From: Parvibaculum sp.
GTDB taxonomy: Bacteria; Pseudomonadota; Alphaproteobacteria; Parvibaculales; Parvibaculaceae
Direction: 5' to 3'
Assembly: GCA_020062605.1 (NCBI GenBank)
Contig: JAGUWA010000256.1
Location: 1 to 26,620 of the forward strand
DNA length: 26,620 bases
The notes under the pieces were generated by a model. It was not told where the DNA came from. It made no database searches and was given only the letters and a program-made list of their open reading frames with translations. This document shows positions 15,060 through 22,724 of the stretch, piece by piece. Each line of letters starts with the position of its first letter. Positions within the stretch are counted from its first letter, which is position 1. The position numbers were made by a program, and so were the translations under genes.

Positions 15060-15902
15060 TCAAACTCCTGTAACGGACAGGACCGGCAGATCAAGCGCCT
15101 CTGTGAGCGCGCGGACTTCTGCACGCGCGGCAACATGGGACATCGACATTTGAGTGTCGACCCCCTCCTCCCTGAGATCGAGAAGCGTTAGTCCGGATGG
15201 AAACATTTCGCGGAAGATGACGCGCTCGCCGAAGCCCGGCCCGCAACGGAAACCGATCCGCTGGGCAAGCGCATCGAGCACGACCTCGACCCGCCTCTTG
15301 TTCTTCGCGTCGACATGGGAAAGACGATTGCGAATGACGATCCAGTCGATCTCCCCCCCGTCGGAGACCGCTCTTCGCTTGCGGCACTCCCACACCATCT
15401 CGCTGTAAACGCTCGGCCCTTTGACCCTGTAGGTCTGCGGGTCGACGCGCCCCAGCAAATCGAAATCCACAAAACTGTCGTTCATCGGCGTGATGAGGGT
15501 GTCCGCCCGCGCATGCCCGAGCCGCGACAGATTGTTGTCGCTGCCGGGGCAGTCGATCACCAGGAAGTCGTTGCCCTCCGAAAGCCGGGCCACCGTCTCG
15601 GAAAGCTCCGCCTCCTCGGCCGCGTTTGCCTCCGCCACGGTCTCAAGCGCCGAACGCATGATGACAGCATGCTCCGGCATGACCAGATTGACGTTTGCAG
15701 CATCTGCCCATATCCGCCGGTTCTCGACATACCGCGTCAGAGACCTCTGGCGTCCATCAAGATCGATCGATCCGACGCGATATCCCTCATGCAGGAGATG
15801 CGCAATGACATGCATGGCGGTTGTCGTTTTTCCCGAACCGCCCTTTTCGTTGCCGAGTACGATTACATGAGCGGGCCGTTTCTCCCGCAACTCGCCTGTC
15901 AT
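15060..15902 (-). CDS. mipZ: MipZ, division-plane positioning ParA-like ATPase
   Basis: A 280-aa P-loop ATPase of the ParA/MinD superfamily. The deviant Walker A box KGGSGKTT is at 20-27, preceded by the family signature HVIVLGNE, followed by AMHVIAHLLHEGYRVGSIDLD and RQRSLTRYVENR, all characteristic of alphaproteobacterial MipZ. The switch region is DCPGSDNNLSRL (117-128). In Caulobacter MipZ binds ParB near the chromosome poles and inhibits FtsZ assembly there, restricting division to midcell. The start at 15902 keeps a 280-aa product; an in-frame extension to 15980 would add 26 Arg-rich, poorly conserved-looking residues and is not used. parA/parB are not in the window. It is convergent with the SPOR carboxypeptidase and divergent from the glutamine-synthetase-like gene (217 bp). 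Confidence 0.93.
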   Translation of the reverse strand: MTGELREKRPAHVIVLGNEKGGSGKTTTAMHVIAHLLHEGYRVGSIDLDGRQRSLTRYVENRRIWADAANVNLVMPEHAVIMRSALETVAEANAAEEAELSETVARLSEGNDFLVIDCPGSDNNLSRLGHARADTLITPMNDSFVDFDLLGRVDPQTYRVKGPSVYSEMVWECRKRRAVSDGGEIDWIVIRNRLSHVDAKNKRRVEVVLDALAQRIGFRCGPGFGERVIFREMFPSGLTLLDLREEGVDTQMSMSHVAARAEVRALTEALDLPVLSVTGV

Positions 15903-16119
15903 AGACCCCGCCCACTCCCGAAATGTTCGACACCACGGTCGAATCGCGCGGAGTCTGGGTGCTCGGGGATGGGGCGTCAACAGTTGCCCCGGGGGACACT
16001 GGATACTCCCCTCAGCTCCCCCTTGCGGCCTCCCCCGTCTCTGCGGCTACACTTGGCGGAAGTCCATGGGCGGGGGCCGCCCTTCATCTCCTTGGCGACA
16101 ACTTCCGGGATTCCTTCGA

Positions 16120-17487
16120 ATGAATGGCATGCTCACTCTCGACCAGCTTTCCGACCTTGTTTCGTCCGGCGACATCGACACCGTCGTCATGGCCATGCCG
16201 GATATGCAGGGGCGACTGGTCGGAAAGAGGATGGCAGCCCCCTTCTTCCTCGATACGGGCGTTCACGAAACCCACGCCTGCAACTACCTCCTCACGGTCG
16301 ATACCGATATGGAGCCGGTCCCGGGCTATAAGGCCGCGAGCTGGGCACAGGGCTATGGCGACTTCGCGCTGAAACCCGACTTGTCCACCCTGCGCCGCGT
16401 TCCATGGCTACCCGGCACGGCCATCGTCATTTGCGATACTGTCGACCATCATGGCGAGGATGTTCCTCACGCGCCGCGCTCCATTCTCAAGAAGCAGCTG
16501 AAGCGCCTCGCCGCCATGAAAATGAAAGCCTTCATGGCGTCTGAGCTTGAGTTCTATCTCTTCGACGAGACCTACGAAGGTGCACACGAAAAGCGATACA
16601 GAGGTCTCAAGACCCCGAATTGGTACATTGAGGACTATCACGTCTTCGCGACCACCAAGGAAGAAGGCATCATGCGGGCGATCCGCACAGGCCTCGAAGG
16701 CGCAGGCATCCCCGTTGAGAATTCCAAAGGCGAGTGGGGTCCCGGACAGGAAGAAATCAACGTCCGCTATGCAGAAGCGCTGGAAATGGCCGACCGCCAT
16801 ACGCTTCTCAAGAACGGCATCAAGGAAATCGCATGGCTGCACGGCAAGGCCGTGACTTTCATGGCGAAGTGGAATTACGAACAGGCCGGGTCGTCCTGTC
16901 ACATTCACATGTCGCTCTGGGATGAGAAGGCCAAGGACGCGCACTTCTTCGACGAGAAGGCGGAGCCTTACGGCATGTCCGAACTCTGCCAGAACTTCCT
17001 CGCAGGACAGCTGCGCCACGCGCATGAGATGACCTACTTCCTTGCACCCGTCGTGAATTCCTACAAGCGCTTCGTGAGCGGCTCATTCGCGCCGACCAAT
17101 GTCGTCTGGTCCAACGACAATCGCACGGCGGGCTTCAGGATGTGCGGCGATGGCAAGAGCCTCCGCATCGAATGCCGCGTCGGTGGCGCCGACCTGAACC
17201 CTTACCTGGCCTATGCCGCCCTGCTCGCCACCGGCCTTCAGGGCGTGGAACAGAAGCTGAGCCTCGAGCCCGAGTTTACGGGCGACGCTTATGGCGGCGC
17301 AGGCATCCCCTCTCTCCCCAAGAGCCTACGTGACGCACTTACGGCGCTTGAAAAATCGGATACGCTCCGCGCCGCCCTCGGCGACGACGTTGTTGAGCAC
17401 TATCTCCATACGGGACGCTGGGAGCAGATGGAATATGAACGCCGTGTCACGGATTGGGAATTGATGAGAGGCTTCGAACGAGGATGA
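16120..17487 (+). CDS. Glutamine-synthetase-family gamma-glutamyl-amine ligase
   Basis: A 455-aa member of the glutamine synthetase superfamily. The ATP/metal residues are visible: S141-ELEFYLF (Glu142, Glu144), E205-WGPGQEEIN (Glu205, Glu211, Glu212), HIHMSLWD (His261, His263) and the SLRIECRVGGADLNPYLAYAA block (348-368) with Glu351. The HIHMS and PGQ forms resemble gamma-glutamylpolyamine/amine synthetases (PuuA, GlnA4, IpuC) more than housekeeping GlnA, and the C-terminal Tyr adenylylation loop of GlnA is not recognisable. Such enzymes couple glutamate to an amine with ATP. It is the first gene of a three-gene unit; its stop overlaps the next start as ATGA. Start 16120 is chosen because upstream residues are not family-like; 16129 is an alternative. 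The substrate is unknown. Confidence 0.85.
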   Translation: MNGMLTLDQLSDLVSSGDIDTVVMAMPDMQGRLVGKRMAAPFFLDTGVHETHACNYLLTVDTDMEPVPGYKAASWAQGYGDFALKPDLSTLRRVPWLPGTAIVICDTVDHHGEDVPHAPRSILKKQLKRLAAMKMKAFMASELEFYLFDETYEGAHEKRYRGLKTPNWYIEDYHVFATTKEEGIMRAIRTGLEGAGIPVENSKGEWGPGQEEINVRYAEALEMADRHTLLKNGIKEIAWLHGKAVTFMAKWNYEQAGSSCHIHMSLWDEKAKDAHFFDEKAEPYGMSELCQNFLAGQLRHAHEMTYFLAPVVNSYKRFVSGSFAPTNVVWSNDNRTAGFRMCGDGKSLRIECRVGGADLNPYLAYAALLATGLQGVEQKLSLEPEFTGDAYGGAGIPSLPKSLRDALTALEKSDTLRAALGDDVVEHYLHTGRWEQMEYERRVTDWELMRGFERG

Positions 17488-18878
17488 GCGACACCCTGAA
17501 AGTCATATCCCCCGTCGACGGGAGCGTTTACGTGGAGCGCCCCTTGGCGACATGGACCGAGGTCGACGGCGCCCTTTCCGCGGCGAAGGCGGCTCAGGCC
17601 GCCTGGAAATATGTACCCGTCGCGGAGCGGGCCGCGCTCTGCCTGCGCTTCGTGGAAACCTTCCTTGCCATGAAGGACGAGATCGTGCCGGAGCTCGCCT
17701 GGCAGATGGGAAGACCCATCGCTTTTGGCGCCGGTGAGATGAGGGGCTTCGAGGAACGCGCACGCTACATGATCGCGATCGCAGGCGATGCGCTCGCCGA
17801 TGTCGATGCGGGTCCCAAGGAGGGCTTCCGCCGCTGGGTCCGGCGCGAACCGGTTGGCACGGTGCTCGTGGTCGCGGCCTGGAACTATCCCTATCTGATC
17901 GCCGTCAATTCGGTCGTGCCGGCGATCATGGCTGGCAACACGGTGATCCTGAAGCATTCGGGACAGACACCCCTTTGCGCCGAGCGCTTCGCAACCGCCT
18001 TCGCCAAGGCAGGCGCACCGGACGGCCTCTTCCAGGTCGTACATATGAGCCATGAGATGACAGAGCGGACGATCGCCGACCCACGCACGGACCAGGTGAT
18101 GTTCACGGGCTCCGTCGCTGGCGGACACGCAGTCGTCAAGGCGGCATCGGGTAGATTCATCAATGTTGGTCTAGAGCTCGGCGGCAAGGACCCCGCCTAT
18201 GTACGCGCCGACGCCAATCTTCCCTTCGCCGTCGAGAATCTCGTGGACGGCGCCTATTTCAACTCCGGCCAATCCTGCTGCGGCAAGGAACGCCTCTATG
18301 TCCATGCCGACGTCTATGACGATTTCGTGGAGGGCTTCGTCGAACTTACGAAGAAATACAAGCTCGGCAGCCCTCTCGATCCAGAAACCACGATCGGTCC
18401 TATGGTGCGTGCCTCGGCCGCGACTTTCGTGCGCGGCCAGATCGAACAGGCAAAACGCGCGGGTGCACGGGCGCTCGTCGGAGAGGCTCGGTTCCCTGCC
18501 TCCAAGGCAGGCACCCCCTATCTGGGTCCGGAAGTTCTTGTCGATGTGAACCACCAGATGGATGTGATGCGCGAGGAGACTTTCGGCCCCGTCATCGGCA
18601 TCATGAAAGTCACCTCCGACGAGGAAGCGATCCAGCTGATGAATGACAGTCCCTACGGACTGACGGCCTCCGTCTGGACAGAAGACGAAGAGGTCGGGGA
18701 AAAAATTGGCGAGCAGATCGACACGGGCACCTTCTTCCTCAACCGTTGCGACTATCTCGACCCCGCCCTCGCCTGGACCGGCGTCAAGGACACCGGGCGG
18801 GGCGCCACCCTTTCGCGCGTCGGCTATGAATTCGTCACCCGGCCGAAGAGCTATCACCTGAGAACGAAAACAAAATGA
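17484..18878 (+). CDS. NAD(P)-dependent aldehyde dehydrogenase
   Basis: ALDH superfamily enzyme of 464 aa, oxidising an aldehyde to the acid. Key residues are present: Asn134 in AAWNYPYL (oxyanion hole), Glu231 in LELGGKDPAYV (general base) and the nucleophile Cys265 in FNSGQSC, which is directly followed by a second cysteine (C266). The C-terminal block EETFGPVIGIMKV is standard. The ATG at 17484 overlaps the ligase stop by four bases (ATGA), so translational coupling is likely; a longer in-frame start at 17454 would overlap further and is not favoured. The downstream alcohol dehydrogenase again overlaps by ATGA. In this setting the likely substrate is a gamma-glutamylated amino aldehyde, by analogy with PuuC-type and isopropylamine-pathway enzymes; this is inference. 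Confidence 0.92.
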   Translation: MSDTLKVISPVDGSVYVERPLATWTEVDGALSAAKAAQAAWKYVPVAERAALCLRFVETFLAMKDEIVPELAWQMGRPIAFGAGEMRGFEERARYMIAIAGDALADVDAGPKEGFRRWVRREPVGTVLVVAAWNYPYLIAVNSVVPAIMAGNTVILKHSGQTPLCAERFATAFAKAGAPDGLFQVVHMSHEMTERTIADPRTDQVMFTGSVAGGHAVVKAASGRFINVGLELGGKDPAYVRADANLPFAVENLVDGAYFNSGQSCCGKERLYVHADVYDDFVEGFVELTKKYKLGSPLDPETTIGPMVRASAATFVRGQIEQAKRAGARALVGEARFPASKAGTPYLGPEVLVDVNHQMDVMREETFGPVIGIMKVTSDEEAIQLMNDSPYGLTASVWTEDEEVGEKIGEQIDTGTFFLNRCDYLDPALAWTGVKDTGRGATLSRVGYEFVTRPKSYHLRTKTK

Positions 18879-20053
18879 TCGACACCTATCCGAGCTTGAA
18901 CGGCAACTGGAACTTCCCGACGAAAATGCGCTTCGGGCCGGGGCGTATTCAGGAACTCGCGGAGGCCTGTTCGGTGGCGGGGATAAACCGCCCGCTTCTC
19001 GTAACCGATCCCGGCTTGAAACCGCTCCCGATGATCGCCGAGGCGCTTGCCCTTCTGGAAAAGAACGGTATTCCGCCCGCGCTCTTCACGGACGTGCATC
19101 CGAACCCGGTCGGCACGGACGTCGAAGCCGGCCTCAAGGTCTTCCGGAACGGGAAGCACGACGGCGTCATCGTCGTAGGTGGCGGCAGCGCGATGGACGC
19201 TGGCAAGGCCATTGCCTTCATGTCCGGGCAGACACGCCCCATGTGGGATTATGAAGACCGCGAGGACTGGTGGACACGCGCAGATCCAAAAGGCATCGCG
19301 CCGGTGATCGCCGTGCCGACGACTGCCGGGACCGGCTCCGAGGTCGGCCGCGCCGCCGTCATCACCGATGAAGGCGACCACACGAAGAAGATCATCTTCC
19401 ATCCGAAGATGATGCCCGTCGATGTGATCTGTGACCCCGAACTGACCACTGGCCTCCCGCCGCACATCACGGCGGCGACGGGTATGGACGCCCTCTCTCA
19501 CAATCTCGAAGCCTGGTGCTCGCCTTTCTGGCACCCGCTGGCGCAGGGTGTCGCTCTCGAAGGGATGCGGCTGGTGAAGGACTGGCTGCCGGAAGCGACG
19601 AGGCGCGGCAGCAACGTCGAGGCGCGCGCCTTCATGTTGGCGGCCTCGTCCATGGGCGCAACGGCCTTCCAGAAGGGCCTCGGCTCCATGCATGCGATGA
19701 GCCATCCCTGTTCCTCGCTGCGCGGCACGCATCACGGTCTCACCAACGCCGTGGTGATGCCCTATGTGCTGGTTCACAACAAGGCAGTGGTCGAGGAAAA
19801 GCTGACGGCGGCGGCGCGCTATCTCGACCTCAGGAAGCAGAGCTTTTCAGGCTTCGTGGACTGGGTCCTGGCGTTGCGCGAGGAAGTCGGCATCCCGCAC
19901 ACGCTGAAGGAAATCGGCGTTGATCTCGACGTTATCCCCGAGGCGGCCCCCATGGCGCTGGAAGACCCTTGCACCGGCGGCAATCCGCTCCCCATGAGTG
20001 TCGCCGACTATGAAACGCTCTACGCCAAAGCGATCGAAGGCCGTCTGGCCTGA
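18875..20053 (+). CDS. Iron-dependent (class III) alcohol dehydrogenase
   Basis: A 392-aa metal-dependent alcohol dehydrogenase. The NAD-binding GGGSAMDAGK (102-111) and the PTTAGTGSEVGRAAVI segment (148-163) are typical. All four metal ligands of the FucO family can be placed with the correct spacing: Asp205 and His209 (MDALSHNLE), His273 (GSMHAMSH) and His287 (GTHHGLTNAVVMPY). It oxidises an alcohol to an aldehyde, or the reverse, in the cytoplasm. It is the third gene of the coupled ligase-ALDH-ADH unit. With an ALDH next door the natural reading is alcohol to aldehyde to acid on a gamma-glutamyl carrier. It ends 4 bp before the stop of a leftward small gene. Confidence 0.92.
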   Translation: MIDTYPSLNGNWNFPTKMRFGPGRIQELAEACSVAGINRPLLVTDPGLKPLPMIAEALALLEKNGIPPALFTDVHPNPVGTDVEAGLKVFRNGKHDGVIVVGGGSAMDAGKAIAFMSGQTRPMWDYEDREDWWTRADPKGIAPVIAVPTTAGTGSEVGRAAVITDEGDHTKKIIFHPKMMPVDVICDPELTTGLPPHITAATGMDALSHNLEAWCSPFWHPLAQGVALEGMRLVKDWLPEATRRGSNVEARAFMLAASSMGATAFQKGLGSMHAMSHPCSSLRGTHHGLTNAVVMPYVLVHNKAVVEEKLTAAARYLDLRKQSFSGFVDWVLALREEVGIPHTLKEIGVDLDVIPEAAPMALEDPCTGGNPLPMSVADYETLYAKAIEGRLA

Positions 20054-20056
20054 TTT

Positions 20057-20353
20057 CTATTTTGGTTGTCCGGGTACCCAGCGGCCCTCGCCGTCGTAGT
20101 GACCGGGGACATACCCCTTGGACTCCTCCGTGGGTGACACGGGCGGGAGGGGTGGGCCGTCACGCATTTGTGGTCTCACCCAGCCGCCATATTCGCTTTT
20201 GTGGCCAGGAATGAAGCTCTTGCGCGGCTCTGCCTTCGGCGCCGGATTTTCGATTGTCTGAAGGTCCGGTGCCTCTGGCGCGATCGGACCGCGCGCGAAG
20301 GTGGGCGACACGGCAAGAAGGGCGAGAAAGGCCACTGCTATTATCCTGAACAT
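20057..20353 (-). CDS. Small secreted protein with two WxxG-type repeats
   Basis: A 98-aa protein with a clear Sec signal peptide (MFRIIAVAFLALLAVSPTFA, cleavage after residue 20) and a proline-rich mature part. Two related motifs can be aligned: PGHKSEYGGWVRPQ and PGHYDGEGRWVPGQ, each of the form PGHxxxxGxWVxxQ. This resembles the WxxGxW/YXWVPGHW repeats of small envelope proteins in proteobacteria. There is no membrane segment beyond the signal. Function unknown. The start at 20353 is chosen by the signal peptide; the Shine-Dalgarno is poor. An extension to 20587 would run through the panC start region and is rejected. It converges on the alcohol dehydrogenase and is divergent from panC by 96 bp. 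Confidence 0.65.
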   Translation of the reverse strand: MFRIIAVAFLALLAVSPTFARGPIAPEAPDLQTIENPAPKAEPRKSFIPGHKSEYGGWVRPQMRDGPPLPPVSPTEESKGYVPGHYDGEGRWVPGQPK

Positions 20354-20449
20354 GACAGAGATATAGGGCTCGCAGTGGCGTTTACGACTGGAATTGATGT
20401 CCCGTCCCTTCGCCGTTATCTTCCGCGCGGCTTTCCGGAGGACCTGCTT

Positions 20450-21316
20450 ATGCCGCTCGATACCACGAGCTATAAGATTCCCGTCGCACGCAGCGCCGCC
20501 GATCTTCGCGATGCTGTCGCCGCCTGGCGTAAGGACGGGCTGTGCGTAGCGCTCGTACCGACTATGGGGGCGCTTCATGAAGGGCACCTGTCGCTCGTCG
20601 ACCTCGCTCGCACGAAAGCCGACCGCGTCGTCGTTTCCATTTTCGTGAACCCGACCCAGTTCGCGCCGAACGAGGATTTCTCAGCTTATCCCCGTACCGA
20701 AGCAGCCGATGCCGCGAAGCTGGAAGGCCAGGCCGACCTCATTTTTGCGCCTGACGCGGCCGACATGTACCCCGAAGGCTTCTCGACCACGATCTCTCTC
20801 ACCGGTGTTACGGAGCCTCTGGAAGGCACGTTTCGACCAACGCATTTTGCGGGTGTCGCTACGGTCGTCGCCAAACTGATCCTCCGTGCGATGCCGGACA
20901 TCGCGATCTTCGGTGAGAAGGATTGGCAGCAGCTCATGGTCATCCGTCGCATGGTTGCCGACCTCGACATTCCGGTCGAAATTCTGGGCGGACCAATCAT
21001 GCGGGAAGCGGACGGTCTCGCCATGTCGTCGCGCAATGTCTATCTCTCACCGGAGGAACGGAAGGCCGCCGGCCAGCTGAACGTCATCCTGCGCGAGACG
21101 GCAGAGAACGTCGCAAAAGGAACGCCGATCTCAGAAGCAGTGGCCGAAGGATCGAAGCGTATCCTTGCACTTGGTTTCGAAAAACTCGACTATCTCGAAA
21201 TCCGCGACGCCGCTTCCCTCGCCGCCTTCCCGGACGACAGACCCTCAGGTCCCGCCCGCATACTCGTCGCGGCGAAGATTGGCCGGACACGCCTTATAGA
21301 CAACATGCCGGTCTGA
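20450..21316 (+). CDS. panC: Pantothenate synthetase (pantoate-beta-alanine ligase)
   Basis: Makes pantothenate from pantoate and beta-alanine with ATP, on the route to coenzyme A; cytoplasmic. The 288-aa length is normal. Signatures: PTMGALHEGHLSLV (37-50, the HIGH-like ATP site), SIFVNPTQFAPNEDF, FGEKDWQQLMVIRRM (about 154-168) and the KMSKS-like MSSRNVYLSPEER (192-204). The ATG at 20450 has GGAGGA about 8 bp upstream, which decides against a longer in-frame extension to 20168 that would overlap the divergent small gene. panB and panD are not adjacent, so the gene seems to stand alone. It ends 8 bp before the stop of a leftward hydrolase. Confidence 0.96.
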   Translation: MPLDTTSYKIPVARSAADLRDAVAAWRKDGLCVALVPTMGALHEGHLSLVDLARTKADRVVVSIFVNPTQFAPNEDFSAYPRTEAADAAKLEGQADLIFAPDAADMYPEGFSTTISLTGVTEPLEGTFRPTHFAGVATVVAKLILRAMPDIAIFGEKDWQQLMVIRRMVADLDIPVEILGGPIMREADGLAMSSRNVYLSPEERKAAGQLNVILRETAENVAKGTPISEAVAEGSKRILALGFEKLDYLEIRDAASLAAFPDDRPSGPARILVAAKIGRTRLIDNMPV

Positions 21317-21324
21317 ACACGCGC

Positions 21325-22218
21325 TCAGAGGTGCGCCTTGAACCAGTCGCGCTGCACGGGGGCTGACATCTTGAACATGTCCCCGGTATAGGCCTGAAAA
21401 TGCCCGCAGGGCAGCGTGAGGAATTTCTTCGGCTCCAGCGCCGCCTCATAGGCCGCCGCCGTCATGTCGTAGGGTGTCAGATGATCCTCAAGCGCCGCGA
21501 CGAGCAGAAGCGGTGTCGGTGAAATGCGCGGCACGTAAATCCCCGGCTCGTATTCGGTGAACAGCTCGACGGACTGCAGCGTCACCTCGTTTTCCCACTT
21601 TGTGGAATTCGACTTCGTGAACACGGTAAAAAACGCGAAGGTATCCGCGGTGGGCAGCGCGCAAGGCTCGCCCTCCGGTGCCGTCACGGGAATGCGCGCG
21701 CCGGGTTCGCCACGCATCCGGGAGGCGCGATCCGCCTCAAATCCCGCCCGCATCGCTTTCCAGTGATCGCCGCGTATGAGCCGCCGCGCCGACTCGAGGC
21801 CGGCAACCAGCGGCACCTGCGAAACGACGCATTTGACGCGCCGGTCGATCGCGCCAACGACCAGCACATGGCCACCCGAGTAGCTCGACCCCCAGATGCC
21901 GATACGGTCCGGGTCGACTTCGTCCATCGCCTGCGCATGGGTAATTGCATCGCGATACCCGTCGATCTGCTGTCGCGGATCGAGATGGCCGCGTGGAGTT
22001 CCGTCGCTGTCGCCGCAATTCCGGTGATCGTAGACGAGTGAGGATATGCCCGCCTCCGCGAAAAATTCCGCGAAGTCGTCGAGATACATTTCCTTCACGG
22101 CGGAAAACCCGTGCGCCATCACAACCGTGGGAGCCGGTCCCTTTGCACCCTTGCCCGGATAGAACCATCCGCGAAGGGTAACGCCATCTTCCGTTTTGAA
22201 CTCGATGTCGCGCCGCAT
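21325..22218 (-). CDS. Alpha/beta hydrolase (dienelactone-hydrolase-like)
   Basis: A 297-aa cytoplasmic hydrolase. MAHGFSAVKEMYLDDFAEFF carries the oxyanion HG motif, GIWGSSYSGGHV (108-118) carries the nucleophile Ser112 in a GxSxSGG elbow, AALEDHLTPYD supplies the likely acidic residue and CGHFQAYTG the catalytic histidine, so the triad appears intact. No signal peptide. The start at 22218 has an excellent Shine-Dalgarno (GAGGGAGGGAA, about 4 bp upstream); an extension to 22272 overlaps the hairpin after DUF1489 and is rejected. It lies 71 bp downstream of DUF1489 on the same strand and could be read from the mcc operon, but its own ribosome site and the intervening hairpin leave that open. 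Substrate unknown. Confidence 0.85.
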   Translation of the reverse strand: MRRDIEFKTEDGVTLRGWFYPGKGAKGPAPTVVMAHGFSAVKEMYLDDFAEFFAEAGISSLVYDHRNCGDSDGTPRGHLDPRQQIDGYRDAITHAQAMDEVDPDRIGIWGSSYSGGHVLVVGAIDRRVKCVVSQVPLVAGLESARRLIRGDHWKAMRAGFEADRASRMRGEPGARIPVTAPEGEPCALPTADTFAFFTVFTKSNSTKWENEVTLQSVELFTEYEPGIYVPRISPTPLLLVAALEDHLTPYDMTAAAYEAALEPKKFLTLPCGHFQAYTGDMFKMSAPVQRDWFKAHL

Positions 22219-22270
22219 CGTTCCCTCCCTCGTGTTTTTTCCAACACCAGCAGGGGAGCTGCCGCCTGTC

Positions 22271-22290
22271 ACCCGCTCTTTCGGGCGGGT
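22271..22290 (-). terminator. Short hairpin after DUF1489
   Basis: Arms ACCCGC (22271-22276) and GCGGGT (22285-22290), directly after the DUF1489 stop codon on the minus strand. No T-run follows, so it may be a transcript-stability structure rather than a terminator. Confidence 0.3.
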
Positions 22291-22724
22291 CAGAGAAGCC
22301 CGAGTTCTTCGAGCTCCCGGCGCATTTCCTCTGGCATGTCGTCCCCCGCCTCGCCTTTCTTCACATCCGCAGGCGCATCCTTGGCCTCCAGATACCGCCA
22401 GCCCTGAAAGGGCCGCCGCTCCTGCCGCCGCGTCGGCACGATCTCGTTGTCGAGCACAAGGCGGCAGCGGCCGATGCCTTCATTGTCCGTGAAGGGCTCG
22501 ATCCCGATGAGCTTCTGGCGGCACCGGATGACGCCTTTCATGACCCAGTAGAGCGACCCGCCCGCAAGCAAATCGTCGGCGCGCTTCGGCGTCATGCGTG
22601 TCACATGCGCGAGAACCTGTGGCTGCTTGAGCTTCTTCTTTTCGGCAAGCCGCTCGGCCTGCCATTCCGCAAGATCTGAAATATCGTCCGCACCGACGCA
22701 GAGTTTGACGAGGTGAAGCGTCAA
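22290..22724 (-). CDS. DUF1489 family protein
   Basis: A 144-aa conserved protein of unknown function. It opens TLHLVKLCVGADDISDLAEW and contains HVTRMTPKRADDLLAGGSLYWVMKGVIRCRQKL, both typical of DUF1489, a family I know mainly from alphaproteobacteria; the length is right. There is no signal or membrane segment, so it is probably cytoplasmic; the C-terminus is acidic. The start is a TTG (22724) that overlaps the mccA stop as TTGA, so translation is probably coupled to mccA. No better ATG or GTG is available that preserves the conserved N-terminus. Its placement in a leucine-degradation operon may be incidental. Confidence 0.82.
   Translation of the reverse strand: MTLHLVKLCVGADDISDLAEWQAERLAEKKKLKQPQVLAHVTRMTPKRADDLLAGGSLYWVMKGVIRCRQKLIGIEPFTDNEGIGRCRLVLDNEIVPTRRQERRPFQGWRYLEAKDAPADVKKGEAGDDMPEEMRRELEELGLL

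Noticed and set aside
16068..16082. GGGCGG-GGG-CCGCCC hairpin before the ligase gene
   Set aside because: A short GC hairpin of a kind common by chance in GC-rich DNA, with no T-run or conserved context to give it a role.
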